A DNA stretch of 49,029 bases, from the NCBI GenBank assembly GCA_032160545.1, contig JAVHVN010000070.1:1-49029 (forward strand), read 5' to 3'. This document shows positions 24,675 to 33,149 of this stretch, piece by piece (position 1 is the stretch's first letter; every line of letters starts with the position of its first letter). Under the pieces are notes generated by a model. That model made no database searches. It was not told the DNA's origin and saw nothing but the letters and a program-made list of their open reading frames with translations. Both the position numbers and the translations under genes were made by a program. This stretch comes from DATGFB01 sp032160545. Its GTDB lineage: Bacteria > Actinomycetota > Actinomycetes > Mycobacteriales > Jatrophihabitantaceae.

Positions 24675-25168
24675 CCCAGCACGCTGAGGACCGTCCAACG
24701 AGCGACCAGGACCTCGAGCGCTCGAGCACGGGCGAGGTCATCGACGCCGCGCCGGTGCTGATGAGCCGCATCGGTTACTCGGCGGCCCTGTTCGTGTTCG
24801 TCGTCTTCGTGATCACCGCGATCGTCATGCCGCACGCGAATGCCGGCGCGCACTTCGCCGTGAAGGACCAGGTCGCCACCGGCCTGCTCGGCGTCATCGT
24901 CGGCGGCCTGTTCCTCATGCTCACGCGACCGCGGCTGCACGCCGACAGGACGGCCGTCCGCACCCGCTCCTTCCTCGGCGGCTGGCGCACCATCCCGTGG
25001 GACGTGGTCGTCGCGGTCGATTTCCCGCGCAAGGTGCGCTTCGCCCGGCTCGTGCTGCCAGGCGAGGAGACGCTCGCGCTCTACGCGGTGCAGCGCCTCG
25101 ACGGGCAACGCTCCGTTGAGGTCATGCGCCGGTTGCGGGCGCTGTTCGCCTCGACCCGCGACGGCTGA
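24671..25168 (+). CDS. PH-domain-containing membrane protein
   Basis: Seen: 165 residues. Two hydrophobic helices (about 35-57, LFVFVVFVITAIVM; and 68-82, GLLGVIVGGLFLML) precede a compact beta-rich bacterial PH domain (RLHADRTAVRTRSFLGGWRTIPWDVVVAVDF...FARLVLPGEETLALYAVQ). Known: a gene of this type follows hisG in many actinobacteria (Rv2120c in M. tuberculosis). Function unknown. Start GTG 24671 overlaps the hisG stop as GTGA. Confidence 0.85.
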   Translation: MTQHAEDRPTSDQDLERSSTGEVIDAAPVLMSRIGYSAALFVFVVFVITAIVMPHANAGAHFAVKDQVATGLLGVIVGGLFLMLTRPRLHADRTAVRTRSFLGGWRTIPWDVVVAVDFPRKVRFARLVLPGEETLALYAVQRLDGQRSVEVMRRLRALFASTRDG

Positions 25169-25173
25169 CGCGC

Positions 25174-25617
25174 TCAGGACAGGCCCGTCGGCGGCGGCTC
25201 GTCCCCTGCCGGATGCGGTGCCGTAGCCGTGTTGGCCCGCGAGCGCATCGCGGCGACGATCACGCCGGCACCGGCCAGGCCCACCAGCAGCGGGGCGAGG
25301 CGCGAGCGCCTCTCGGCCACGGTCGAGGCCACCTCGCCGGCGCGCGCAGCTGCCGCAGAGGCTCCTTCACCGACCGCAGCGCCGGCCTTGCGGCCCGTAC
25401 GCCGCAGTTGCTTGGTCGCCTTCTGCTGTGCCTTCAGCGCCGCACGCTGTTTCTTCGCGGCCTGCGCACGCGCCTTCCTGGTCCGGCGGCGAGCCGTGTC
25501 GGCCGCGGCCTGGACCATGTCGCCTGCCGTCTGGGCGGCGACCGCCGCGGTGTGACCCGCGGTGGTCACAGCGGTGACCGCGTCGAGCACCTGCGCCTGT
25601 GCGTGCCTGCTGTTCAT
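25174..25617 (-). CDS. Ala/Lys-rich protein with C-terminal membrane segment
   Basis: Seen: 147 residues. Residues about 20-100 are rich in Ala, Lys, Arg and Gln (TARRRTRKARAQAAKKQRAALK) and are predicted helical and strongly basic. A hydrophobic stretch LAPLLVGLAGAGVIVAAM (about 110-127) could span or touch the membrane, followed by a short Pro-rich tail. Start ATG 25617 with GGGAG about nine bases upstream. No family recognised. The basic helix could bind nucleic acid or acidic lipid, but this is a guess. Confidence 0.6.
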   Translation of the reverse strand: MNSRHAQAQVLDAVTAVTTAGHTAAVAAQTAGDMVQAAADTARRRTRKARAQAAKKQRAALKAQQKATKQLRRTGRKAGAAVGEGASAAAARAGEVASTVAERRSRLAPLLVGLAGAGVIVAAMRSRANTATAPHPAGDEPPPTGLS

Positions 25618-25722
25618 GGTTGAACTCCCTGTCGACGGTTCCCCTCGCGGGTGTACCCGCGCCGTGCCGCAATTGATCCGGTCATCCCGGTCAGCCCGGA
25701 TGAATCGGGACGAAAGGCTCGA

Positions 25723-25740
25723 CAGTGAGTCAGGTCACTG
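25723..25740. promoter_or_regulatory. CRP/GlxR-type binding site upstream of satP-acs
   Basis: CAGTGA, six bases, TCACTG: a perfect 18-bp palindrome containing the GTGA-N6-TCAC core of cAMP-receptor-protein family sites (CRP, GlxR, Cmr). It lies about 75 bases before the satP start. I could not place a convincing -10 relative to it, so activation or repression is open. Confidence 0.6.
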
Positions 25741-25814
25741 GCAACGTGAGGAAATGGGGTGGGCGGCTCGCCGGGCCCTGGATGGCAGCACCTGAGACGG
25801 CAAAGGAGACGTCG

Positions 25815-26429
25815 ATGGCATCGATCAAACAGCGCGACGAGGTCGTCAGCACACCGGGTGCGCAAGGCGCCGGCATCGCCGATCCGGCACCGCTCGGCCT
25901 CGCCGCCTTCGCGGGAACGACCTTCTTCCTCTCGGTGGTCAACACGAACATGGTCGGCGCAAGTGTCGGGACGGTCGTGCTGGGTCTCGCGCTGTTCTAC
26001 GGCGGCCTCGGCCAGCTGCTTGCGGGCATGTGGGAATTCGTCCGGGGCAACACGTTCGGGGCGCTCGCGTTCTCGTCGTTCGGCGCCTTCTGGCTGTCCT
26101 ACTGGTACCTGCTCAACCACCTCCCGGCTGCGGCCTCGGCGAACGACCTGCACCACGGGCTCGGGCTGTACCTGCTGGTCTGGGCCATCTTCACCGGCTA
26201 CATGATCATCGCGGCCACCCGGGTGTCGGGCGTCGTCCTGACCGTGTTCGTCTTCCTCTTCCTGACCTTCCTGGCGCTCGCCATCGCGGAGTTCGCCACC
26301 TCGACGACGTGGACCAAGATCGGCGGCTGGCTGGGCCTGATCACCTCCGCCGCGGCCTGGTACGGCTCGCTCGCGGGCGTCACCAACGCGACCGCACGAC
26401 GCGTCGTGTTCCCCACCTTGCCGCGATAG
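25815..26429 (+). CDS. satP: Acetate/succinate transporter, GPR1/FUN34/YaaH (SatP) family
   Basis: Seen: 204 residues with six hydrophobic helices and the family signature near the N-terminus, DPAPLGLAAF (family NPAPLGL). Other conserved pieces are GGLGQLLAGMWEFVRGNTFGALAFSSFGAFW. Role: inner-membrane uptake of acetate or succinate. Start ATG 25815 with AAAGGAG six bases upstream; an upstream in-frame GTG at 25725 falls in the CRP-type site and is rejected. Followed nine bases later by acs, so uptake and activation of acetate are encoded together. Confidence 0.93.
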   Translation: MASIKQRDEVVSTPGAQGAGIADPAPLGLAAFAGTTFFLSVVNTNMVGASVGTVVLGLALFYGGLGQLLAGMWEFVRGNTFGALAFSSFGAFWLSYWYLLNHLPAAASANDLHHGLGLYLLVWAIFTGYMIIAATRVSGVVLTVFVFLFLTFLALAIAEFATSTTWTKIGGWLGLITSAAAWYGSLAGVTNATARRVVFPTLPR

Positions 26430-26438
26430 GTTCGGGCG
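26427..26438 (+). promoter_or_regulatory. Leaderless -10 of acs, overlapping the satP stop codon
   Basis: TAGGTT (26427-26432), six bases, then ATG 26439. TAG 26427-26429 is the satP stop. Same hexamer, spacing and stop overlap as at gmk. Confidence 0.5.
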
Positions 26439-28412
<1,974 letters not shown>

Positions 28413-28437
28413 GCCCCGGCATGCCGCCGCCCCGCGA

Positions 28438-28449
28438 TACCTTCGGGGC
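28438..28449 (+). promoter_or_regulatory. Leaderless -10 of the YitT-like gene
   Basis: TACCTT (28438-28443), six bases, GTG at 28450. It matches the module seen at gmk, acs, def and rpe. Confidence 0.45.
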
Positions 28450-29088
28450 GTGACCATTTCGACGGATCGCCCCCGGTTCGTCCAACTCGTGGTCTCCTGC
28501 GTGGTTCTCGGCACGGGTGTCGCGCTGCTGCTGCGGGCGGCTCTCGGCTCGGACGGTTTTTCCACGCTGGTGAACGGGATCTCCCTCGCCTCGGGAGTGT
28601 CGTTCTTCCTCGTGAACTTCGCCGTGGGGGTCGTGTTCGTCGCAATCGCCTGGTCGCGGAGGCTTCGACCGGGCTGGGGCACCATCGTGCAGCCCGTCGT
28701 CGTGGGCGGCACCATCAACCTCCTGCTCGACCTCATCCCCGCTCCGGACGCGCTGCCCACCCGCCTGGTCCTCCTCGTCGCCGCGTTCCCCGTCCTGATC
28801 CTCGGCGTGAGCGGCTACCTCGGCAGCGGTGCGGGGGCCGGCCCGACCGAGGCGGCTGCCCTGGCGTTCGATCCTCCGGTCCCGTTCCGCTGGAGCTATT
28901 CGGTGCTGCAGGGCGGTGGCGCCCTGGTGGGCTGGGCGTTCGGAGCGGCGATCGGCGTCGGCACGCTGCTCGTGATCTTCCTGCTCGGCCCGGCGGTCGA
29001 CCTGGTGTCGGCTCGCGTCCGGTTCCTGAACATCCACGCATCAGGCACCGACGAGGCTCGCGCCGAGGTCGCCTGCCCCCTGCCGTGA
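28450..29088 (+). CDS. YczE/YyaS/YitT-family membrane protein
   Basis: Seen: 212 residues with about five hydrophobic helices: LVVSCVVLGTGVALLLRAALGSDGFSTLVNGIS, then FLVNFAVGVVFVAIAW, IVQPVVVGGTINLLLDLI, LVLLVAAFPVLILGVSGYLGSGAGAGPTEA and a last helix near 170-190. The LGSDGFSTLVNGIS and GAGPTEA patches resemble the GxxP/S-rich repeats of YitT/YczE proteins. Function unknown; in Bacillus YczE lies beside the surfactin cluster and affects its product. Start GTG 28450. Ends four bases before the convergent DUF72 gene. Confidence 0.75.
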   Translation: MTISTDRPRFVQLVVSCVVLGTGVALLLRAALGSDGFSTLVNGISLASGVSFFLVNFAVGVVFVAIAWSRRLRPGWGTIVQPVVVGGTINLLLDLIPAPDALPTRLVLLVAAFPVLILGVSGYLGSGAGAGPTEAAALAFDPPVPFRWSYSVLQGGGALVGWAFGAAIGVGTLLVIFLLGPAVDLVSARVRFLNIHASGTDEARAEVACPLP

Positions 29089-29092
29089 CGGC

Positions 29093-29941
29093 TCAGATCG
29101 GCTGGGTCTGGCCGAGCTTCTCGGCGAGGCAGATCGCGTTGAACGGCGCGTGCACCTTGGCGTCGTTGTCGAAGTAGACGTACACGTCGCGCCCACCCTC
29201 GGCGAATCCCCGCACCGTCGCCGCCCACGCGACGATCGCCTCGTCGGTGTAACCGCTGGTGTAGAGCTCCTTGTCGCCGTGCAGCCGCACGTACGCGAAA
29301 TCGGTCGTCACCTCGCGGATCAGCGGCCACTTGCCGGCCGTGTCAGCGACGACGACCGCGATGTGGTGCTCACGCAGCACGTCGAGGAAGGCAGGCGTCT
29401 CGAACGACTTGTGCCGTACCTCGAGCGCGTGGCGCAGCGGTCGATCGGCATCGGTCTCGGTGAGCGACCGCCCGGTCAGCCGCTCGTCGTGGCGGCGGGC
29501 CAGCCACGCTGCCTCGCCGGTCGAGCGAGGGAGCCTTGCGAAGAAGTCGGCGAGCCGGTCGGGGTCGAAACCGAGGGACGGTGGCAGCTGCCAGAGGATC
29601 GGGCCGAGCTTCTCCCGCAGCGCGAGGACGCCCGACCCGAAGAAGTTCGCAAGGGGTGTGTCGACGTCGCGAAGCTTCTTCATGTGTGTGATGAACCGGC
29701 CGCCCTTGACGGCGAACACGAACCCCTCGGGCGTCTGCTCCCGCCAGTTGCGGTAGCTCTCCGGCCGTTGCAGGGAGTAGAACGAACCGTTGATCTCGAT
29801 CGTCGAAAGCGTGCGGGACGCGTATTCGAGTTCGCGCCGGTGCGGCAGGCCCTTCGGGTAGAAGACGGCGCGCCACGGCGGGTAGACCCAGCCGGAGATG
29901 CCGCTGCGGATGACCCCCTGCACACGGCCCATCATGCCCAT
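29093..29941 (-). CDS. DUF72 domain-containing protein
   Basis: Seen: about 282 residues; SGISGWVYPPWRAVFYPKG at the start, EINGSFYSLQRPESYRNW, FAVKGGRFITHMKKL, and YVRLHGDKELYTSGYTDEAI towards the end are the conserved blocks of DUF72 (YecE), a TIM-barrel-like family of unknown function. All the usual blocks are present. The start is uncertain: ATG 29941 and 29932 and GTG 29923 all lie just ahead of the domain; the longest frame (29995) adds residues unlike the family. Confidence 0.85.
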   Translation of the reverse strand: MGMMGRVQGVIRSGISGWVYPPWRAVFYPKGLPHRRELEYASRTLSTIEINGSFYSLQRPESYRNWREQTPEGFVFAVKGGRFITHMKKLRDVDTPLANFFGSGVLALREKLGPILWQLPPSLGFDPDRLADFFARLPRSTGEAAWLARRHDERLTGRSLTETDADRPLRHALEVRHKSFETPAFLDVLREHHIAVVVADTAGKWPLIREVTTDFAYVRLHGDKELYTSGYTDEAIVAWAATVRGFAEGGRDVYVYFDNDAKVHAPFNAICLAEKLGQTQPI

Positions 29942-30039
29942 CACGGGCGTCAAGCCCGGATTCGAAATGAAAAGTCGCACAAGGACGTCGGCCAACAGCC
30001 CCGGCGGTCATAGCTCGGCGAGCGGTGGTCCCGGTGCAA

Positions 30040-30522
30040 TCAGTGCAGGTCCACGACAGCGGTGATCACGCCGAAGGACCGACGGGTCGTCATCGTGCCG
30101 AGGCCGGCGAGTGGTGCGAGCAAGCCGGCGTCCTCCACCAGGATGTCGGCGCGCACCCGGTACCCGCCGCATCGACGGATCTCGGCGAGCAGGCCGGTGA
30201 GCAACTCGCCGCCGATGCCGCGGTGCTGCCACTCGTCCTCGACGAGGATCCCGAGCTCGCGGACACCCGGGGCTACCACGGCGGCACTCGCCAGGCCGAC
30301 GAGCCGACGGCCGCGGCGCGCTACCAACGCGACATGCCCGTCAGCGCCGGTGAGGACGGCGTGCAGATACCGCTGCGGGAAGACGTTCGTGTGCCCGTGC
30401 CACCTCCGAAACCGCGTGCCGCGGGAACACCGCTCGTGCATCGCGACCAGGTCGGCGGCGTCGTCCGGACCGGCCGGCCGGATCGCCTCGGTCACTCTCG
30501 CAACGTCTATGACCAGCGTCAT
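30040..30522 (-). CDS. GNAT-family N-acetyltransferase
   Basis: Seen: 160 residues: IRPAGPDDAADLVAMHERCS at the N-terminus and the acetyl-CoA loop ELGILVEDEWQHRGIGGELLTGLL (Q/RxxGxG/A motif as QHRGIG). A small single-domain acetyltransferase; substrate unknown. Start ATG 30522 lies inside a perfect palindrome shared in core with one at the divergent TetR gene, so the two are probably co-regulated. A minus-strand TACACC (30534-30529) six bases upstream would make the transcript leaderless. Confidence 0.85.
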   Translation of the reverse strand: MTLVIDVARVTEAIRPAGPDDAADLVAMHERCSRGTRFRRWHGHTNVFPQRYLHAVLTGADGHVALVARRGRRLVGLASAAVVAPGVRELGILVEDEWQHRGIGGELLTGLLAEIRRCGGYRVRADILVEDAGLLAPLAGLGTMTTRRSFGVITAVVDLH

Positions 30523-30525
30523 AGA
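30506..30525. promoter_or_regulatory. TetR-type operator 1 (over the GNAT gene start)
   Basis: Arms TCTATGAC (30506-30513) and GTCATAGA (30518-30525) form a perfect 8-bp inverted repeat with spacer CAGC. It covers the start codon and predicted transcription start of the GNAT gene. Confidence 0.6.
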
Positions 30526-30560
30526 GGAGGTGTAGCACCGTCCAGCCTCCACGACAGCTG

Positions 30561-30578
30561 TACTATGACGGATGTCAT
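30561..30578. promoter_or_regulatory. TetR-type operator 2 and -10 of the tetR gene
   Basis: ATGAC (30565-30569), GGAT, GTCAT (30574-30578); the left arm extends to CTATGAC as in operator 1. The -10 TACTAT (30561-30566) overlaps it, so a bound repressor would block the tetR promoter. The two operator centres are 56 bp apart. Confidence 0.6.
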
Positions 30579-31146
30579 GAAATCGACGGGGGAACACCAC
30601 CCGCGGGCCCGCATGGTCCGCAGCGCCGCGTTGCTGCTGCGCGAACGGGGGCTGTCCGGAACCGGGATGCGTGACATCGCCGAGCATGCACGGGCGCCTC
30701 GGGGGTCCCTGCAGCACTACTTCCCCGAGGGCAAGGACCAGGTCGTGCGGGAGGCGCTCGACTGGGTCACCGCGCAGGTCACCGAGCCCCTCGCGAGAGA
30801 GGCCGCGGCACCCGACGTGGTCGGCCGGATGTTCGGGCGCTGGCGCAAGATCCTGCAGAGCACCGACTACCTCGCGGGCTGCCCGGTCGTCGCGACGATC
30901 ACCGACGCGGCCGGCAACGATGTGCTGCTCGACAAGGCCGCCGAGACGCTGCTGCGCTGGCGTGCCGCGCTCGCCGACGCGCTGCGCCGCGGCGGGCTGC
31001 CGGACGACCGGGCCCACCGTCTCGCCGTGCTGTCGATCAGTGCGCTCGAGGGTGCGATCGTCCTGGCCCGCGCCGACCGCGACCTCGCCGCCTTCGAGAC
31101 GGTCGCGGCCGAGATGCAGCAGATCGTCGCCGACGCGCTGCGCTGA
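30577..31146 (+). CDS. TetR/AcrR-family transcriptional regulator (LmrA/YxaF-like)
   Basis: Seen: 189 residues. The N-terminal helix-turn-helix is RMVRSAALLLRERG...TGMRDIAEHARAPRGSLQHYF. The C-terminal part (GCPVVATITDAAG, LLRWRAALADALRRGGL, ALEGAIVLARADRDLAAFETVAAEM) resembles the ligand domain of LmrA/YxaF regulators. Inference: represses itself and the divergent GNAT gene through the two ATGAC-N4-GTCAT operators. Start: ATG 30577 is chosen because the upstream ATG 30565 lies within the -10. Ends back-to-back with the DUF1844 gene: the two stops make TGATCA. Confidence 0.9.
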   Translation: MKSTGEHHPRARMVRSAALLLRERGLSGTGMRDIAEHARAPRGSLQHYFPEGKDQVVREALDWVTAQVTEPLAREAAAPDVVGRMFGRWRKILQSTDYLAGCPVVATITDAAGNDVLLDKAAETLLRWRAALADALRRGGLPDDRAHRLAVLSISALEGAIVLARADRDLAAFETVAAEMQQIVADALR

Positions 31147-31599
31147 TCAGCGCAGGTACTTCTCGCCCGGACCCTCGCCCGGTGGATCGGGGTAGGACGA
31201 CGCCTCGCGGAAGGCCTGTTGCAGAGTGCGCAACCCGTCGCGCAGCGGCTGCCGGTGCAACCCGAGCTGGTCCTGCGACGCCGCGACGAGCCCGGCCAGC
31301 GCGGTGATCAGCTTGCGGGCCTCGTCGAGGTCGAGGCGCGGCTCGCTGTCGGGCGCCAGCCCGAGCTTCTCGGCCGACGCGCTCATCAACATCACGGCCG
31401 CCCGGCTGATCACCTCGACTGCGGGGATCTGCGCCAGTTCGCGCACCGGCAGGTCGGCCAACTCGTCCAGCGCCTCGGCCCCGTGCCCGGGCAGCGGAAT
31501 GGCGTCGCTCGGGTGCGCCTCGGACGCGCTGCCAGGAATCCCTGCCCCGGTGCCGGCGTTGCCCCCATCGGTCGCGGATTTTGGATCGGAGTCAGCCAC
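31147..31599 (-). CDS. DUF1844 domain-containing protein
   Basis: Seen: 150 residues. A low-complexity, Gly/Ala/Ser-rich N-terminus (1-45) precedes the DUF1844 core: AVEVISRAAVMLMSASAEKLGL, LDLDEARKLITALAGLVAASQDQLG and LRDGLRTLQQAFREA. Known: a small helical family commonly found beside infC in actinobacteria; function unknown. Start GTG 31599. On the minus strand CAGGGT (31611-31606) stands six bases before it, a possible weak leaderless -10 that overlaps the plus-strand infC -10. Confidence 0.85.
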   Translation of the reverse strand: MADSDPKSATDGGNAGTGAGIPGSASEAHPSDAIPLPGHGAEALDELADLPVRELAQIPAVEVISRAAVMLMSASAEKLGLAPDSEPRLDLDEARKLITALAGLVAASQDQLGLHRQPLRDGLRTLQQAFREASSYPDPPGEGPGEKYLR

Positions 31600-31610
31600 G
31601 CTGTTACCCT
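31581..31610 (+). promoter_or_regulatory. Putative infC promoter
   Basis: TTGGAT (31581-31586) and TACCCT (31605-31610) are separated by 18 bases. Transcription would begin near 31617, giving a leader of about 245 bases. The -35 lies inside the first codons of the divergent DUF1844 gene. Confidence 0.45.
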
Positions 31611-31616
31611 GTCATT

Positions 31617-31862
31617 GCGACCAGCCTCCGTTCGCGCGGGGGTATGCAAGCGGAAGCTCCCGAAGCCTCCCACCCGAGCCACCGGAACAATCGAGTGAGC
31701 CGGGTCCGGTCCGCGGCGTCCGGCACCCGCCGGACGTGCGCCGCACTCTCGCGGCACGTGGACTGGTCGAGACCCGGGGCCCCGCGCGCACGAACCGCAG
31801 CGGGGCCTTTCGCATTCGCGCAGGGGCCGCTGCACCAGGAGAAGAACGACCAAGGAGGTCCC
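31617..31862 (+). promoter_or_regulatory. Structured infC leader with terminator-like hairpin
   Basis: The leader contains a perfect hairpin CGTCCGGC / GCCGGACG around ACCC (31717-31736). Further on, GGCCCCG (31777-31783) pairs with CGGGGCC (31801-31807), directly followed by TTT. The second resembles an intrinsic terminator, so control by attenuation of the infC-rpmI-rplT operon is plausible. The ribosome site AAGGAGGT (31852-31859) ends the leader. Confidence 0.4.
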
Positions 31863-32444
31863 ATCAGCTCCGAACCGAGGATCAACGACCGGATCCGGGT
31901 ACCCGAGGTACGCCTCGTCGGGCCCGAGGGCGAGCAGGTCGGCATCGTGCCGATCGGCAAGGCACTCGAGCTCGCGGCAGAATCGGATCTCGATCTCGTC
32001 GAGGTCGCACCGATGGCGCGTCCGCCCGTTTGCAAGCTCATGGACTACGGCAAGTTCAAGTACGAGAGCGCGCAGAAGGCACGTGAGGCCCGGCGCAACC
32101 AGGCCCTGACCGTCATCAAAGAGATGAAGCTGCGTCCGAAGATCGACTCGCACGACTACGAGACCAAGAAGGGTCACGTCGAGCGTTTCCTGAAGGCCGG
32201 CGACAAGGTGAAGGTCACCATCATGTTCCGCGGTCGCGAGCAGTCCCGTCCCGAGCTGGGGTTCCGGCTGCTGCAGCGCCTGGCCGACGACATCCAGGAG
32301 CTCGGCTTCGTGGAGTCCTCGCCCAAGCAGGACGGCCGCAACATGATCATGGTGGTCGCACCGCACCGCAACACCAGCAGTACCCGAGCCACCCGGGCTT
32401 CCCGGGAGAACGAGATCGAGACCGGCGCCGACGGCGCCGCGTAG
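31863..32444 (+). CDS. infC: Translation initiation factor IF-3 (ATC start)
   Basis: Seen: 193 residues. The N-terminal domain begins SSEPRINDRIRVPEVRLVGPEGEQVG and has ARPPVCKLMDYGKFKYE; the C-terminal domain has KEMKLRPKIDSHDYETKKGHVERFL and MFRGREQSRPELGF. Role: binds the 30S subunit, prevents premature 50S joining and proofreads the start codon. Start: no ATG, GTG or TTG fits; AAGGAGGT lies four bases before ATC 31863, giving the usual IF-3 N-terminus. Known: infC uses AUU in E. coli and other rare starts elsewhere, and IF-3 rejects them, giving autoregulation. A short Ser/Thr/Glu-rich tail follows. Confidence 0.96.
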   Translation: MSSEPRINDRIRVPEVRLVGPEGEQVGIVPIGKALELAAESDLDLVEVAPMARPPVCKLMDYGKFKYESAQKAREARRNQALTVIKEMKLRPKIDSHDYETKKGHVERFLKAGDKVKVTIMFRGREQSRPELGFRLLQRLADDIQELGFVESSPKQDGRNMIMVVAPHRNTSSTRATRASRENEIETGADGAA

Positions 32445-32476
32445 CGATCCCAGACGAATAGGAACGAGCAGCCCCG

Positions 32477-32671
32477 ATGCCGAAGAACAAGACCCACAGC
32501 GGGATCAAGAAGCGCGTCAAGGTAACTGGCAGCGGCAAGCTGCTGGCCCAGCACTCGGGCATGCGTCACAACCTCGAGAAGAAGCCGTCCACCGTGACGC
32601 GCCGCCTGACCGGCACCAAGGAGCTCGCCGGAGTCAACGCCAAGCGCGTGAAGAAGCTGCTCGGCCGCTGA
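32477..32671 (+). CDS. rpmI: 50S ribosomal protein L35
   Basis: Seen: 64 residues: MPKNKTHSGIKKRVKVTGSGKLL, HNLEKKPSTVTRRLTG and VKKLLGR, full-length L35. Component of the large ribosomal subunit. Start ATG 32477, 32 bases after infC, in the conserved infC-rpmI-rplT operon. Confidence 0.98.
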   Translation: MPKNKTHSGIKKRVKVTGSGKLLAQHSGMRHNLEKKPSTVTRRLTGTKELAGVNAKRVKKLLGR

Positions 32672-32706
32672 CCCACGACAGCCGCTCAGGCCGGTCGTCC
32701 CGACCC

Positions 32707-32729
32707 GCCGCCGGTGAGCACCCGGCGGC
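32707..32729 (+). other. Hairpin in the rpmI-rplT gap
   Basis: GCCGCCGG (32707-32714) and CCGGCGGC (32722-32729) form a perfect 8-bp stem with a seven-base loop, about 20 bases before the rplT start. It may be a regulatory structure (L20 is an mRNA-binding autoregulator in other bacteria) or only an mRNA-stability element. Confidence 0.35.
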
Positions 32730-32750
32730 CCGAACACCCAAGGAATCCCC

Positions 32751-33149
32751 GTGGCACGCGTCAAGCGGGCAGTCAACGCCCAGAAGAAGCGCCGGAGCAC
32801 CCTCGAAGCCGCCAGTGGTTACCGCGGGCAGCGCTCGCGCCTGTACCGCAAGGCCAAGGAGCAGCTGCTCCACTCCGCGACCTACCAGTACCGCGACCGC
32901 AAGCAGCGCAAGGGTGACTTCCGCCAGCTCTGGATCACGCGCATCAACGCCGCGGCCCGAGCGAACGACATCACCTACAACCGGTTGATCCAGGGCCTGC
33001 GGCTGGCCGGCGTGACGGTCGACCGCAAGGTCCTCGCCGATCTCGCCGTGACCGACGCGCCGGCCTTCGCCGCGCTCGTCGAGGTGGCCCGTGCGGCTGT
33101 CGTCGCAGAGGGCACCGGCGGCGCGGCGGCCCAGTCGCCGGCCGCCTGA
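32751..33149 (+). CDS. rplT: 50S ribosomal protein L20
   Basis: Seen: 132 residues: MARVKRAVNAQKKRRSTLEAASGYRGQRSRLYRKAKEQ, YQYRDRKQRKGDFRQLWITRINAAAR and YNRLIQGL; complete L20 with a short Ala-rich tail. Role: early 50S assembly, binding 23S rRNA. Start GTG 32751 with AAGGA a few bases upstream. Its 3' end overlaps the GTG of the downstream rRNA methyltransferase gene by 59 bases. Confidence 0.98.
   Translation: MARVKRAVNAQKKRRSTLEAASGYRGQRSRLYRKAKEQLLHSATYQYRDRKQRKGDFRQLWITRINAAARANDITYNRLIQGLRLAGVTVDRKVLADLAVTDAPAFAALVEVARAAVVAEGTGGAAAQSPAA

Noticed and set aside
25725..25814. Longer start for satP at GTG 25725
   Set aside because: It lies inside the CRP-type palindrome and adds residues before the family signature, whereas ATG 25815 has a strong ribosome site.
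28424..28450. CCCCG/CGGGG pairing between acs and the YitT-like gene as a terminator
   Set aside because: Short stem that overlaps the likely -10 of the next gene; probably coincidental.
31144..31149. TGATCA formed by the two convergent stop codons of tetR and the DUF1844 gene
   Set aside because: A pleasing palindrome, but it follows simply from two abutting TGA stops.
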